In this document: in pieces, positions 7,337 to 15,523 of the stretch
Numbering within the stretch: the stretch's first letter is position 1
Layout of the letters: every line of letters starts with the position of its first letter
Assembly (NCBI GenBank): GCA_002704625.1
Contig: PAGZ01000045.1
Span: 1 to 23,454 of the forward strand
Direction: 5' to 3'
Origin: Candidatus Pelagibacter sp.
GTDB taxonomy: Bacteria > Pseudomonadota > Alphaproteobacteria > Pelagibacterales > Pelagibacteraceae
Length of the DNA: 23,454 nucleotides
Made by a program: the position numbers and the translations under genes
The notes under the pieces: model-generated
Databases searched by the model: none
What the model saw: only the letters and a program-made list of their open reading frames with translations
What the model was told of the DNA's origin: nothing

Positions 7337-7345
7337 TCTAAATAT
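7321..7345 (-). terminator. Candidate AT-only intrinsic terminator of greA
   Basis: Centred between the cca and greA stops is a perfect 7-bp inverted repeat, ATATTTA (7329-7335) and TAAATAT (7339-7345), with a 3-base loop. Read on the minus strand it is followed by G and seven T residues (7327-7321), the layout of an intrinsic terminator for greA. The stem has no G or C, so it would be weak. On the plus strand no T run follows it. Confidence 0.3.
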
Positions 7346-7814
7346 ACTTAACTAACAAAACTTCGTAATTTTTTTCTCCTGAAGGTGTGTTAACCGTCAC
7401 TGTTTCATTTATACCTTTACCAATTAACGACTTACCAATAGGAGATTTAAAAAATATTAAATTTTTTTTTATATCAGCCTCATCTTTTCCAACTATTTTA
7501 AAAGTTTTCTTTTCATCATTTTCTAAATCTTTAACAGTAACAGTAGATCCAAATATCACTTTTCCGTTATTATCTAACTTAGTTACATCAATTACATTTG
7601 CTCTTGCTATTAAGTCATTTATTTCCATTATGCGGCCTTCAATGTGCCCCTGCTGTTCCTTAGCAGCATGGTATTCTGCGTTTTCTTTTAAATCACCGTG
7701 AGCTCTTGCTTCAGCTATAGCCTCAACTACTTTAGGTCTTTTGTTATTTTTTAAATCTTCTAACTCTTCCTTGAGTTTTTTTAATCCCTCTAATGTTACA
7801 GGATCTTTTTCCAT
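7338..7814 (-). CDS. greA: Transcription elongation factor GreA
   Basis: GreA rescues backtracked RNA polymerase by inserting its coiled-coil tip into the secondary channel and stimulating cleavage of the transcript 3' end. From the ATG at 7814 the protein has 158 residues, the same length as E. coli GreA. The N-terminal coiled coil holds [14 protein letters not shown] and the tip region [21 protein letters not shown], which includes the acidic residues needed for cleavage. The C-terminal globular domain has VIFGSTVTV and [11 protein letters not shown]. An ATG three codons earlier (7823) is possible. The 7814 start forms a TAATG overlap with the hemF stop, which suggests translational coupling to hemF. 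The functional link between hemF and greA is not obvious. Confidence 0.96.
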   Translation of the reverse strand: MEKDPVTLEGLKKLKEELEDLKNNKRPKVVEAIAEARAHGDLKENAEYHAAKEQQGHIEGRIMEINDLIARANVIDVTKLDNNGKVIFGSTVTVKDLENDEKKTFKIVGKDEADIKKNLIFFKSPIGKSLIGKGINETVTVNTPSGEKNYEVLLVKYI

Positions 7815-8662
7815 TATTTCCATTTCGCCTGAGGTGGAAGAGACATAAATATTGCATCTAAATTACCTCCAGTATTTAGACCAAATTTAGTTCCCCTGTC
7901 ATATAACAAATTAAATTCTACGTAATTAGCTCTCTTTAATAACTGTTTATTTTTTTGCTGTTTTGTCCACTTAGAAAAAACTTTTTTTTCAATAATATAT
8001 GTAGACATACTTAGAAAAAAGATGCCAACATCCCTAACGAATTTAAAATTTTTTTCCCAATCTTTGTAAAGATAATCAAAAAATATTCCACCAATACCTC
8101 TAGGTTGATTTTTATGTTTAATATAAAAATATTTATCACACCATTTTTTATATCTATTATAACTTTGTTTATTTTTTTTGCATAATATTTTTAGTCTTTT
8201 GTGAAAATTTAACTTTTCTTTTGCATCCAACAAACTAGGTGTTACATCCATGCCGCCACCAAACCAGCTTTTTGAAGTAATTACAAATCTTGTATTAAAA
8301 TGCATTGCAGGAATTTTAGGATTTTTCATATGAGCTACCACAGATATTCCTGAAGCCCAATATGAATTATTTTTTTTTGTACCAGGAATATTAGATTTAA
8401 AATTTTTAGGAAAAGAGCCTTCAACTGTCGAATGGTTTACTCCTATTTTATCAAATACCTCACCATTTTTTAGAATGTAGTAAATACCTCCTCCTTTATT
8501 GTTTTTTTTTATCCATTGCTTTTTAACAAAATATTTTGGTTTAATTTTATTTTTTTTGGAAACTTTAATCTCATAGTGTTGAAATTCATCAAGTATTTTT
8601 GACTGCATAAATTTGAACCATTCGCTGGTTAATTTTTTTTGTATATCTATGCTTAGTTTCAT
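7814..8662 (-). CDS. hemF: Oxygen-dependent coproporphyrinogen III oxidase
   Basis: HemF converts coproporphyrinogen III to protoporphyrinogen IX with O2, a late step of haem synthesis in the cytoplasm. The 282-residue protein has the family blocks in order: FNTRFVIT and [11 protein letters not shown] in the middle, [15 protein letters not shown], then [21 protein letters not shown] and SLPPQAKW at the C-terminus. The Asp-Arg of YDRG corresponds to residues implicated in catalysis. Using the oxygen-dependent enzyme fits an aerobic lifestyle; no hemN is visible in this window. The stop overlaps the greA start by one base. The start faces the petABC operon across 129 bases, which pairs haem synthesis with a haem-rich respiratory complex, although shared regulation is only an inference. 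Confidence 0.97.
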   Translation of the reverse strand: MKLSIDIQKKLTSEWFKFMQSKILDEFQHYEIKVSKKNKIKPKYFVKKQWIKKNNKGGGIYYILKNGEVFDKIGVNHSTVEGSFPKNFKSNIPGTKKNNSYWASGISVVAHMKNPKIPAMHFNTRFVITSKSWFGGGMDVTPSLLDAKEKLNFHKRLKILCKKNKQSYNRYKKWCDKYFYIKHKNQPRGIGGIFFDYLYKDWEKNFKFVRDVGIFFLSMSTYIIEKKVFSKWTKQQKNKQLLKRANYVEFNLLYDRGTKFGLNTGGNLDAIFMSLPPQAKWK

Positions 8663-8791
8663 AAAATTTAGTTTGAATGTTTATAACTACTTAATTTTCA
8701 CAATTAAATGGGATTTGTGTGTCATTCTGGCCTCTGGCAACTCTTTTAAATACTCCTATTTTATATTAGAAAGCAATATTATTATAGTTTT
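8663..8791. other. Divergent hemF-petA intergenic region
   Basis: This is the largest non-coding gap in the window, 129 bases, and should carry promoters for hemF (left) and petABC (right). A patch at about 8709-8742 is clearly more G/C-rich than its surroundings (GGGATTTGTGTGTC through CTGGCAACTC). Possible -10 elements for petA are TATATT (8762-8767) and TATTAT (8777-8782), but neither has a good -35 at 16-18 bases. I found no convincing hairpin, GANTC site or complete operator palindrome here. Confidence 0.5.
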
Positions 8792-9307
8792 ATGAATAAT
8801 TCAGGAAAAAAAAATAATAGAAGAGATTTTCTATTTACCGCAACTTACACAATTGGTGCAGTGGGTATAGGTGCAACAATTTGGCCATTTGTAGACCAAA
8901 TGAACCCAGATAGTTCTGTAAAAGCATTGGCCACCACAGAAGTAGATATAAGTCAAATTGAGCCAGGAAAATCGATCACAGTCCTATGGAGAGGCAAACC
9001 TGTATTCATTAAAAGACGAACACAGACAGAAATTTCTGAGGCACAGTCTGTTAGTTTAGATGAACTAAAACATCCTGAGAAAGATCAGGATAGAGTTAAA
9101 AAAGCAGAGTGGTTAGTTATGATGGGCATTTGTTCTCACCTTGGATGCGTACCTTTATCTGACAAGGGAGAGTATAATGGCTGGTTTTGTCCATGTCATG
9201 GATCACATTATGATACATCTGGAAGAATTAGAAAAGGTCCAGCTCCAACTAATATGGAAATTCCAAAATATGCTTTTGTTGATGATAATACTATTAAGAT
9301 TGGATAA
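8792..9307 (+). CDS. petA: Rieske iron-sulfur subunit of the cytochrome bc1 complex
   Basis: The Rieske protein passes electrons from ubiquinol at the Qo site to cytochrome c1. At 171 residues it is compact and complete. The N-terminus has a twin-arginine motif, RRDFLF at 10-15, followed by the single membrane anchor (about 16-35) that holds the soluble domain on the periplasmic side. The 2Fe-2S ligands are in CSHLGC (C114, H116, plus disulfide C119) and CPCHGS (C133, H136, plus disulfide C135); the latter is followed by the SHYDTSGR stretch. It is the first gene of petABC; petB starts 8 bases downstream. No Shine-Dalgarno sequence is visible before the ATG. The CSHLGC form differs slightly from the usual CTHLGC. 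Confidence 0.98.
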   Translation: MNNSGKKNNRRDFLFTATYTIGAVGIGATIWPFVDQMNPDSSVKALATTEVDISQIEPGKSITVLWRGKPVFIKRRTQTEISEAQSVSLDELKHPEKDQDRVKKAEWLVMMGICSHLGCVPLSDKGEYNGWFCPCHGSHYDTSGRIRKGPAPTNMEIPKYAFVDDNTIKIG

Positions 9308-9315
9308 TTTACTAA

Positions 9316-10575
9316 ATGAGCGAACATACATATACACCTAAATCAAAATTTGGAAAATGGTTTAACGATAGACTACCTTTGCTATCATTGGCCTCACACT
9401 TAACAGACTACCCTACACCTAAAAATTTAAATTACTGGTGGACCTTTGGTGGAATATTAACCTTTTGTTTGTTATCTCAAATTATAACCGGATTAGTTTT
9501 AGCAATGCACTACATAGCTCATGCTGATATGGCTTTTAGTAGTATCGAACACATAATGAGAGATGTAAATTATGGCTGGTTAATTCGTTACATTCACAGT
9601 AATGGAGCTTCAATGTTCTTCCTTGCAGTTTACATACATATCTTTAGATCTCTATTTTATGGATCATATAAATCACCTAGAGAAGTAATCTGGATTTTGG
9701 GAATGATAATTTATCTTTTGATGATGGCAACCGCTTTTATGGGTTATGTATTGCCCTGGGGGCAAATGAGTTTTTGGGGCGCTACAGTAATAACAAATTT
9801 ATTTAGTGCTATACCTTTAGTTGGAGATAGCATTACCACATGGCTGTGGGGAGGTTATTCAGTAGACAATCCAACTTTAACAAGGTTCTTTAGTCTACAT
9901 TACCTGTTTCCTTTTTTAATTTTAGGTTTGGTAATTTTGCATATTTGGGCACTACATGTTCCCGGAAATAATAATCCAATTGGTATTGATGTTAAAAAAC
10001 CATCAAAAGATACAGTTCCTTTTCATCCTTATATTACTATAAAGGATTTATTTGCTTTATTAATATTCTTGATAATTTTCTCAGGATTTATATTTTTTGC
10101 CCCTAATATTCTTGGACATAGCGATAATTACATCCAAGCCAATCCATTGGTTACACCAAAACATATTGTTCCTGAATGGTATCTACTTCCTTTTTATGCA
10201 ATACTTCGCTCAGTTCCTGATAAACTTGGTGGAGTAATTCTTCTTTTTGGTTCTATATTTATTTTAATGGCACTTCCTTGGCTTGATAGTAGTAAAGTTA
10301 GATCCTCTATTTTTAGACCATTAAATAGGATGTTTTTTTGGATACTTATAATAGATGTTTTGGCACTCGGTTATGTAGGTGCAATGCCAGCAGAAGGTTT
10401 ATATCTTTTAGTAGCAAGAGTAGGGACAATATATTATTTTGCCCATTTTTTAATTATATTGCCAGTTCTTAGTAGAGTAGAAAGAACTCAGCCCTTACCT
10501 CTTAGTATCACAGAACCAGTTTTGACAGGCATGCCAAAGGCAGAACTGATAAAAAGTGATAAACCAAATGTTTAA
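9316..10575 (+). CDS. petB: Cytochrome b of the bc1 complex
   Basis: Cytochrome b is the integral membrane core of complex III, with two b haems and the Qo and Qi quinone sites. The 419-residue protein is a full single-chain bacterial type, not the split b6/subunit IV type. Haem-ligand histidines lie in helix B (H94, H108) and helix D (H195, H209), each pair 14 residues apart as expected. The Qo-site PEWY motif is at 286-289 ([17 protein letters not shown]), and [12 protein letters not shown] near 145-156 is the conserved Qo region. About eight or nine hydrophobic helices are visible. The gene starts shortly after petA, and its last 8 bases overlap the petC start, so the three subunits are probably co-translated. 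Confidence 0.98.
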   Translation: MSEHTYTPKSKFGKWFNDRLPLLSLASHLTDYPTPKNLNYWWTFGGILTFCLLSQIITGLVLAMHYIAHADMAFSSIEHIMRDVNYGWLIRYIHSNGASMFFLAVYIHIFRSLFYGSYKSPREVIWILGMIIYLLMMATAFMGYVLPWGQMSFWGATVITNLFSAIPLVGDSITTWLWGGYSVDNPTLTRFFSLHYLFPFLILGLVILHIWALHVPGNNNPIGIDVKKPSKDTVPFHPYITIKDLFALLIFLIIFSGFIFFAPNILGHSDNYIQANPLVTPKHIVPEWYLLPFYAILRSVPDKLGGVILLFGSIFILMALPWLDSSKVRSSIFRPLNRMFFWILIIDVLALGYVGAMPAEGLYLLVARVGTIYYFAHFLIILPVLSRVERTQPLPLSITEPVLTGMPKAELIKSDKPNV

Positions 10576-11347
10576 ATTAAATAAAACTTATATAAAAATT
10601 CTTTTCTTTTTTTTTACTCTAATAAGTTCTTCTGTAGGTGAAGAAATTAAAATACCAAAATATGACTGGAGTTTTAAAGGAATAACAGGAAAATTTGATA
10701 GGAGTTCACTACAAAGAGGATATCAAGTATACACAGAAGTTTGTTCATCATGTCATTCAATGAGTCTTTTAAGTTACAGAAATTTAGGGGAAAAGGGTGG
10801 TCCAGAGTTTTCTGTGGAACAAGTAAAAGCAATAGCTGCGAATTTTGAAGTGACTGATGGCCCCAACAGTGATGGTGAAATGTTCACAAGACAAGGAAGA
10901 CCGTCAGACAAGTTTGTTTCGCCTTATCCAAATGTTCAAGCAGCAATGGCTGCGAATGGCGGTGCCTATCCACCTGACATGTCTGTTTTAGTAAAAGCAC
11001 GAAAAGGAGGAGCGGATTATATATATTCTGTTCTGATTGGGTATACAGAGCCACCTGCTAACTTCGAACTAGAGGAAGGTGTTTACTATAACAAGTACAT
11101 GGATGGAAATAAAATTAAGATGTCTAATCCTTTATCAGATGATTTGGTCTCTTATTCAGACGGAACAAAAGCGACAGAAGCTCAAATGGCCAAAGACGTC
11201 ACAACGTTTTTAACTTGGGCCGCTGAACCGCACTTGGAGGAAAGGCACAAATTAGGTTTTAAAGTTATTATTTTTCTTATAATCCTGTCTATTCTAGTTT
11301 ATTTTAGCATGAGAAGGTTGTGGTCAAGGATTGACTCTAAAGAATAA
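10568..11347 (+). CDS. petC: Cytochrome c1 of the bc1 complex
   Basis: Cytochrome c1 receives electrons from the Rieske centre and hands them to soluble or membrane cytochrome c on the periplasmic side. From the ATG at 10568 it has 259 residues; an upstream in-frame GTG at 10556 lies deeper in petB and is less likely. A signal peptide ([16 protein letters not shown] to about SSVG) precedes the mature domain. The c-type haem site CSSCH is at 59-63, the axial Met is probably in IKMSNPL, and a C-terminal anchor ([16 protein letters not shown]) ends in a short basic tail. The 3' end overlaps convergent ychF by 24 bases, so the last codons are read on both strands. Confidence 0.97.
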   Translation: MFKLNKTYIKILFFFFTLISSSVGEEIKIPKYDWSFKGITGKFDRSSLQRGYQVYTEVCSSCHSMSLLSYRNLGEKGGPEFSVEQVKAIAANFEVTDGPNSDGEMFTRQGRPSDKFVSPYPNVQAAMAANGGAYPPDMSVLVKARKGGADYIYSVLIGYTEPPANFELEEGVYYNKYMDGNKIKMSNPLSDDLVSYSDGTKATEAQMAKDVTTFLTWAAEPHLEERHKLGFKVIIFLIILSILVYFSMRRLWSRIDSKE

Positions 11348-12397
11348 AACATCCCCATCTTTTACAAGATAATTTTTTCCCTCAACTTTTAATTTCCCTT
11401 TATCTTTTGCTTTTTCAAAACTTCCATATTTTTCGAAATCACTGAAAGAAACTACCTCAGCTCTTATAAAATTTTTTTCAAAATCAGTATGAATAACTGC
11501 AGCAGCCTTTTGTGCACCTGTATTTTTTTTTATTGTCCATGCTCTTGATTCCTCTGGTCCAGAAGTAAAAAAAGTATTTAAATTTAGCAAATCATAACCA
11601 GTTTTTATTAATTGATTTAATCCTGTTTTTTCAAGTCCTATATTTTGGATATAACTATCTCTTTCCTCCTGTTTTAAATCTATAATTTGGCTTTCTATAT
11701 CAGCACAAATTATTACTAATTTTTGATCAGGGTATTTTTTTCTGACATTTTCAGTATGATTATTTCCCTTTTTTACGCTTTCTTCATCAACATTGCATAC
11801 AATAATATATGGTTTATTAGATATTAAACCAAGTTCTGCAAAGAATTTTTTGCTTTCTTCATCATCATAGTTTTTTAAAATTTTACCTTCATTTAAATTT
11901 TTTAAAGCATTTTCAAGTAGTTTTATTTGTTTTTCAGTCAAATTCTTTTTTATGTTTTTTTGAAGTTTTTTTTCTATTTGATTTATGTCAGATAAAAGTA
12001 TTTCTGTTTTAATTGTTTCTAAATCATTAATAGGATCAATTTTTTTATTTACATGTTGTATATTTTCAGACTCAAAACATCTTACTAAGTGAACAATAGC
12101 GTCAACTTCTCTTATATGAGATAAGAATTTATTTCCAAGACCTTCTCCTTTGGATGCCCCTTTGACAAGACCGGCAATATCAACAAATGTGATATTTGCA
12201 TTTATTTTTTTTTTTGATTTTGAAAGATCAAAAAGTTTATTTAATCTATTATCGGGAACATTAACTATGCCAATATTTGGATCAATCGTGCAAAAAGGAA
12301 AGTTAGCCGCCTGGGCTTTTCTTGAAGATGTTAGAGCATTAAATAATGTTGACTTACCTACATTTGGTAAACCAACTATTCCACACTTAAATCCCAT
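11324..12397 (-). CDS. ychF: Redox/ribosome-associated P-loop GTPase/ATPase YchF
   Basis: YchF (EngD, the OLA1 family) is a universally conserved P-loop nucleotidase that binds ATP better than GTP in studied members and associates with ribosomes. The 357-residue protein has the P loop GLPNVGKST at 8-16, the switch region ANFPFCTIDPN, VDIAGLVKGASKGEGLGN (G3 region), the NVDE motif in place of NKxD, and a C-terminal TGS-like domain starting near TSGPEESRAWTI and ending [11 protein letters not shown]. It lies last in the lgt-midA-pgeF-prs-rplY-pth run; its start overlaps the pth end by 11 bases. pth-ychF pairing is widespread in bacteria and fits a translation-related role. Its 3' end overlaps the petC 3' end. 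Confidence 0.97.
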   Translation of the reverse strand: MGFKCGIVGLPNVGKSTLFNALTSSRKAQAANFPFCTIDPNIGIVNVPDNRLNKLFDLSKSKKKINANITFVDIAGLVKGASKGEGLGNKFLSHIREVDAIVHLVRCFESENIQHVNKKIDPINDLETIKTEILLSDINQIEKKLQKNIKKNLTEKQIKLLENALKNLNEGKILKNYDDEESKKFFAELGLISNKPYIIVCNVDEESVKKGNNHTENVRKKYPDQKLVIICADIESQIIDLKQEERDSYIQNIGLEKTGLNQLIKTGYDLLNLNTFFTSGPEESRAWTIKKNTGAQKAAAVIHTDFEKNFIRAEVVSFSDFEKYGSFEKAKDKGKLKVEGKNYLVKDGDVLFFRVNP

Positions 12398-12959
12398 TCA
12401 GGTTTTGATTAACTTTGCTTGAAAATAGATCCATTTCTTTATTAATTAAAGTTGGAACCATTTTAACTATGTGCCCGGTTATATCTTTCATTCTTTCTTC
12501 TTCATTCTCATTAAAATCATCTAGCACATGATTATTGACCTTACTTTTTTGTTTAGGGCGACCAATACCTATTCTTACTCTTGAATAATCTTTGCCAATA
12601 AATTTATCTATAGACTCTATACCATTATGACCTGCACTCGTGCCCCCAAATTTTGCTTTAACTTTTCCTAAATCAATATCTAAATCATCATGGAATACGA
12701 TAACGTTCTTTGCATCAATTTTAAAATATTCGATCAACTCTTTAATACAAACACCTGAATTATTCATAAAAGTTAAAGGTTTTATTGCGTATACTTTTTT
12801 ATTTTCAATATTGCCAGTTGTTAAAAGCCCTTTAAATTTTGGCTTCTGTTTTGAAAGATTAAATTCCTGATTGATTGCATCAATAATTTTGAAACCAATG
12901 TTGTGTCTATTATTTGTATTATTTGGACCAGGATTTCCTAAACCTACTAACAAAAGCAT
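12387..12959 (-). CDS. pth: Peptidyl-tRNA hydrolase
   Basis: Pth releases tRNA from peptidyl-tRNAs that drop off the ribosome. The 190-residue protein has the bacterial Pth signatures: LLVGLGNPGP at the N-terminus, NRHNIGF with the catalytic His at 19, KPLTFMNNSG, VFHDDLDI with the Asp partner, and KFGGTSAGHNGIESI. The order rplY-pth-ychF on one strand, with a gap of 6 bases from rplY and an overlap of 11 bases with ychF, points to a single transcript. Nothing is unusual in length or motifs. Confidence 0.97.
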   Translation of the reverse strand: MLLLVGLGNPGPNNTNNRHNIGFKIIDAINQEFNLSKQKPKFKGLLTTGNIENKKVYAIKPLTFMNNSGVCIKELIEYFKIDAKNVIVFHDDLDIDLGKVKAKFGGTSAGHNGIESIDKFIGKDYSRVRIGIGRPKQKSKVNNHVLDDFNENEEERMKDITGHIVKMVPTLINKEMDLFSSKVNQNLNGI

Positions 12960-12965
12960 ATTATT

Positions 12966-13736
12966 TTATTTTTTTTCTGCTGGTTTTTTTTCTGCAGCAG
13001 GCTTTTTATCACCTGCTTGTTTTTTATCGGCGGAACCCTCTTTACCTTTTTCATCTTTTTTGACCGCCTCTCCTTCTTTAGTTTGAGCAGTAGCCTCACC
13101 ATCGGCAGGAGTTGCAGCTTCACCTTCGGCACCTTCAGCAGGTGTTTCTTCAGCAACTTTTTCAGGTTCTTTTACTATTGTTGGTGCAGCAATTGTTGCT
13201 ACTACAAAATCTCTATCCGTTATAGTTAATTCCGAGTTTTCTGGAAGTTTTACTGAAGAAATTCTTATACTTGATCCAATATCTAATCCACTTAAATTAA
13301 CCTCTATATCTTCTGGAATGTTTTCTGCTGGGCACTTTAATTCTATTTTTCTCCTTACAATATTGAGAACTCCTCCTTTTTTTAATCCCGGGCAGTCTTT
13401 GTTATTTTTGAATGTTACTGGAATTTCTAAAATAATTTTTGAACCCTTAACCACCCTCATGAAATCTATATGTGACGGTTGTTCAGTGGTTACATGATAT
13501 GTAACATCTCTTGGAATAACTTTTTCTTTTTTTCCATCAACATCTAGATCAATCACAGTTGATAGAAAGTTTTCGGTTCTTAAAACATCTTTAATAAATT
13601 TTTCCTCAATACTTAGTTTAACATTTGGATCTTTGCCGCCATAAAGTATTGCGGGTATTAACCCCTTTGTTCTCAAAGAATTAAGTTGTCCTTTAGTCTT
13701 TGTATCTCTCTTAGCAGCTTTTAAATTATTTATCAT
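12966..13736 (-). CDS. rplY: 50S ribosomal protein L25 (CTC/TL5 type) with a charged C-terminal tail
   Basis: L25 binds 5S rRNA in the large subunit; the two-domain CTC/TL5 form is seen here. The ATG at 13736 gives 256 residues starting MINNLKAAKRDTKTKGQLNS; an upstream TTG at 13775 is rejected because the family begins at this point. The N-terminal 5S-binding domain includes GLIPAILYGG (25-34) and the conserved QPSHIDFMRV (86-95). The beta-rich C-terminal domain ends near FVVATIAAPT. From about residue 190 to 256 there is a low-complexity tail without aromatic residues: first Glu/Ala/Gly/Pro-rich, then Lys-rich with repeated KKPA units. This DNA is visibly richer in G/C than its surroundings. 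A variable tail is common in this family, but this one is long. Confidence 0.94.
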   Translation of the reverse strand: MINNLKAAKRDTKTKGQLNSLRTKGLIPAILYGGKDPNVKLSIEEKFIKDVLRTENFLSTVIDLDVDGKKEKVIPRDVTYHVTTEQPSHIDFMRVVKGSKIILEIPVTFKNNKDCPGLKKGGVLNIVRRKIELKCPAENIPEDIEVNLSGLDIGSSIRISSVKLPENSELTITDRDFVVATIAAPTIVKEPEKVAEETPAEGAEGEAATPADGEATAQTKEGEAVKKDEKGKEGSADKKQAGDKKPAAEKKPAEKK

Positions 13737-13778
13737 TTGAATGTGCCAATTTACCCCAAGTTTGAAATAAAACAAGCC

Positions 13779-14711
13779 TTAATTGAATAGGCTAGATACC
13801 GAAGTTGAATTAGAAATTCTCTTAATTGCTTCAGCCATGAGAGAAGCGATAGATAAAACTTGAATTTTATTAATATTCTTAATTCTTTTTGTATTATCGA
13901 TAGTATCTGTAATTACTAATTTTTTTATTTTTGATTTCTTAATTTTATTAATTGCCTCTCCACTTAGAACGGCGTGGGTAACAAAAACATTCACACTTTT
14001 TGCTCCTTTCTTAATTAGTTCCTCTGCGGCATTTACTATAGTCCCGCCACTATCAATAATGTCATCAACTATTATACAATCTTTATTTTTAACATTACCA
14101 ATAATATTCATTACTTTGGATTTTCCATGTTGTGGTCTTCTTTTGTCTATTATTGCTAAATCAGCATTTATTTTTGTTGCCAACCCTCTTGTTCTTTGTA
14201 CACCGCCGACATCAGGTGAAACACAAATTAAATTATTGCTCTTGAGTTTCTTTTTTATGTATCTTGCAAAAAGTGGAGTCGTAAATAGATTATCTACCGG
14301 TATATCAAAAAAACCTTGAATTTGACCAGCGTGTAGGTCTACTGTAACAACTCTGTTTGCTCCCGCATTAGTTATCAAATTAGATACAAGTTTTGCCGAT
14401 ATAGAAGTTCTTGGCACAACTTTTCTGTCCTGTCTAGCATAACCAAAGTAAGGTATTACTGCTGTAATATTTTTTGCAGAAGATCTTCTAAGAGCATCAA
14501 TACATAGCAAAAGTTCCATTAGATTATCATTTGCTGGTGTAGAAGTGGATTGAACTACAAAAACACTGTTACCTCTTATATTTTCATTAATCTCAACATA
14601 AATTTCACCATCCGCAAAACTTTTAATATTTGTATTAACTAATTTTAGTTTGAGCTGTTTTGAAATATTTTTGCTTAATGGGAGATTGCTTGTTCCTGAT
14701 AAAATTTTCAT
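13779..14711 (-). CDS. prs: Ribose-phosphate pyrophosphokinase
   Basis: Prs makes PRPP from ribose 5-phosphate and ATP, the entry point for purine, pyrimidine, His, Trp and NAD synthesis. From the ATG at 14711 it has 310 residues; an in-frame ATG at 14732 adds seven residues that are not typical, and the family usually starts close to KILSGTSN. Visible motifs are SFADGEIYVEINENIRG, the ATP-loop region PYFGYARQDRK, VDLHAGQIQGFF, the flexible loop DKRRPQHGK, and the PRPP-binding motif DCIIVDDIIDSGGTIVNAA. It lies between pgeF and rplY on the same strand. A prs-rplY-pth-ychF order is well known in proteobacteria. Length and motifs match the class I enzyme. Confidence 0.97.
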   Translation of the reverse strand: MKILSGTSNLPLSKNISKQLKLKLVNTNIKSFADGEIYVEINENIRGNSVFVVQSTSTPANDNLMELLLCIDALRRSSAKNITAVIPYFGYARQDRKVVPRTSISAKLVSNLITNAGANRVVTVDLHAGQIQGFFDIPVDNLFTTPLFARYIKKKLKSNNLICVSPDVGGVQRTRGLATKINADLAIIDKRRPQHGKSKVMNIIGNVKNKDCIIVDDIIDSGGTIVNAAEELIKKGAKSVNVFVTHAVLSGEAINKIKKSKIKKLVITDTIDNTKRIKNINKIQVLSIASLMAEAIKRISNSTSVSSLFN

Positions 14712-14758
14712 TAGGACACTTTCTTTATACATCCATTAATATAAGTTTTCAATTAATT

Positions 14759-15523
14759 TTATCTATTAATTTTTTTTATTACTGAAATGCATCTTCCGTA
14801 GTCATCTTCACCTAACTTTTTGGCCCTTCTATGGCTAAAGTATTCATCTTTAGAGGCAAAGGTATCAACAAGTATATTCTCTATTTCGGGCACACCAAAA
14901 AAATGAAACTTTTCGTTCACGAATCTTCTTAAGTCAAAGTGAAAAGTTTTTTTGTCTTTTTTTGAAAAAAAAGAGTCATTATCTTTACTCTTTTTAATAA
15001 ATTCTAAATAAAAATCTTTTTTTACTTCGTAATTTTTTTGCGAAATACAAGGGCCTATCGAGACTATTAGTTGTTTAGGACTTCCGCCCATTTCTATCAG
15101 TTTTTTTAGAGTATTTTCTATTATTCCGTTTACTGCCCCTTTCCATCCAGCATGTATACAACCAACAATATCTTTTTCTTTTTCATATATTAGAATGGGT
15201 ACGCAATCAGCTGTTAAAACAGATAATGCAATCTTGTTATTATTTGTTAGCATCGCATCGCATTCAACTCTATTTATATTATTTTCATTATTAACAATTT
15301 TTACTTTATTACTGTGCGTCTGATGCATCATAACAAGTTGGTTTTTTTTAATTCCAAACTTTGTTGCCACCATATCTAAATTCTTTTCTACATTTTTTTT
15401 TTTATCTCGGCTTCCAATTCCACAATTTAAACTTTCGTAAATACCTTCTGATGATCCATTTTTTCTAGAAAAAAAACAATGTTGAATTTTACTATTTTGT
15501 TTTAATTTATTTGAATGAAACAT
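14759..15523 (-). CDS. pgeF: Laccase-domain protein PgeF/YfiH family
   Basis: This family has been described as a peptidoglycan editing factor (it limits misincorporated amino acids in the stem peptide) and as a zinc-dependent purine nucleoside phosphorylase/adenosine deaminase. The protein has 254 residues. The metal-site residues are in place: H70 in MMHQTHSNKV, C107 in LTADCVPILIY and H124 in GCIHAGWKGAVNG. SIGPCISQKNYEV and the C-terminal SHRRAKKLGEDDYGR are also typical. Its ATG shares a base with the stop of the upstream midA gene (TAATG), which indicates translational coupling. A run of 11 A (read on the coding strand) at 15393-15403 encodes lysines and may be prone to slippage. Confidence 0.94.
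   Translation of the reverse strand: MFHSNKLKQNSKIQHCFFSRKNGSSEGIYESLNCGIGSRDKKKNVEKNLDMVATKFGIKKNQLVMMHQTHSNKVKIVNNENNINRVECDAMLTNNNKIALSVLTADCVPILIYEKEKDIVGCIHAGWKGAVNGIIENTLKKLIEMGGSPKQLIVSIGPCISQKNYEVKKDFYLEFIKKSKDNDSFFSKKDKKTFHFDLRRFVNEKFHFFGVPEIENILVDTFASKDEYFSHRRAKKLGEDDYGRCISVIKKINR

Noticed and set aside
8766..8785. Possible iron-response (Irr-like) half-site TTAGAA before petA
   Set aside because: Only one half-site is visible, with no matching TTCTAA arm; such six-base AT-rich strings are expected by chance here.
8613..8795. Small plus-strand frame spanning the hemF start and the hemF-petA gap
   Set aside because: No recognisable domain, no ribosome-binding site, and half of it is antisense to hemF; the gap is better read as a promoter region.
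13017..13229. Plus-strand open frames opposite the rplY tail
   Set aside because: They are Phe/Ser-rich antisense shadows of the Lys/Glu/Ala-rich tail and show no family features.
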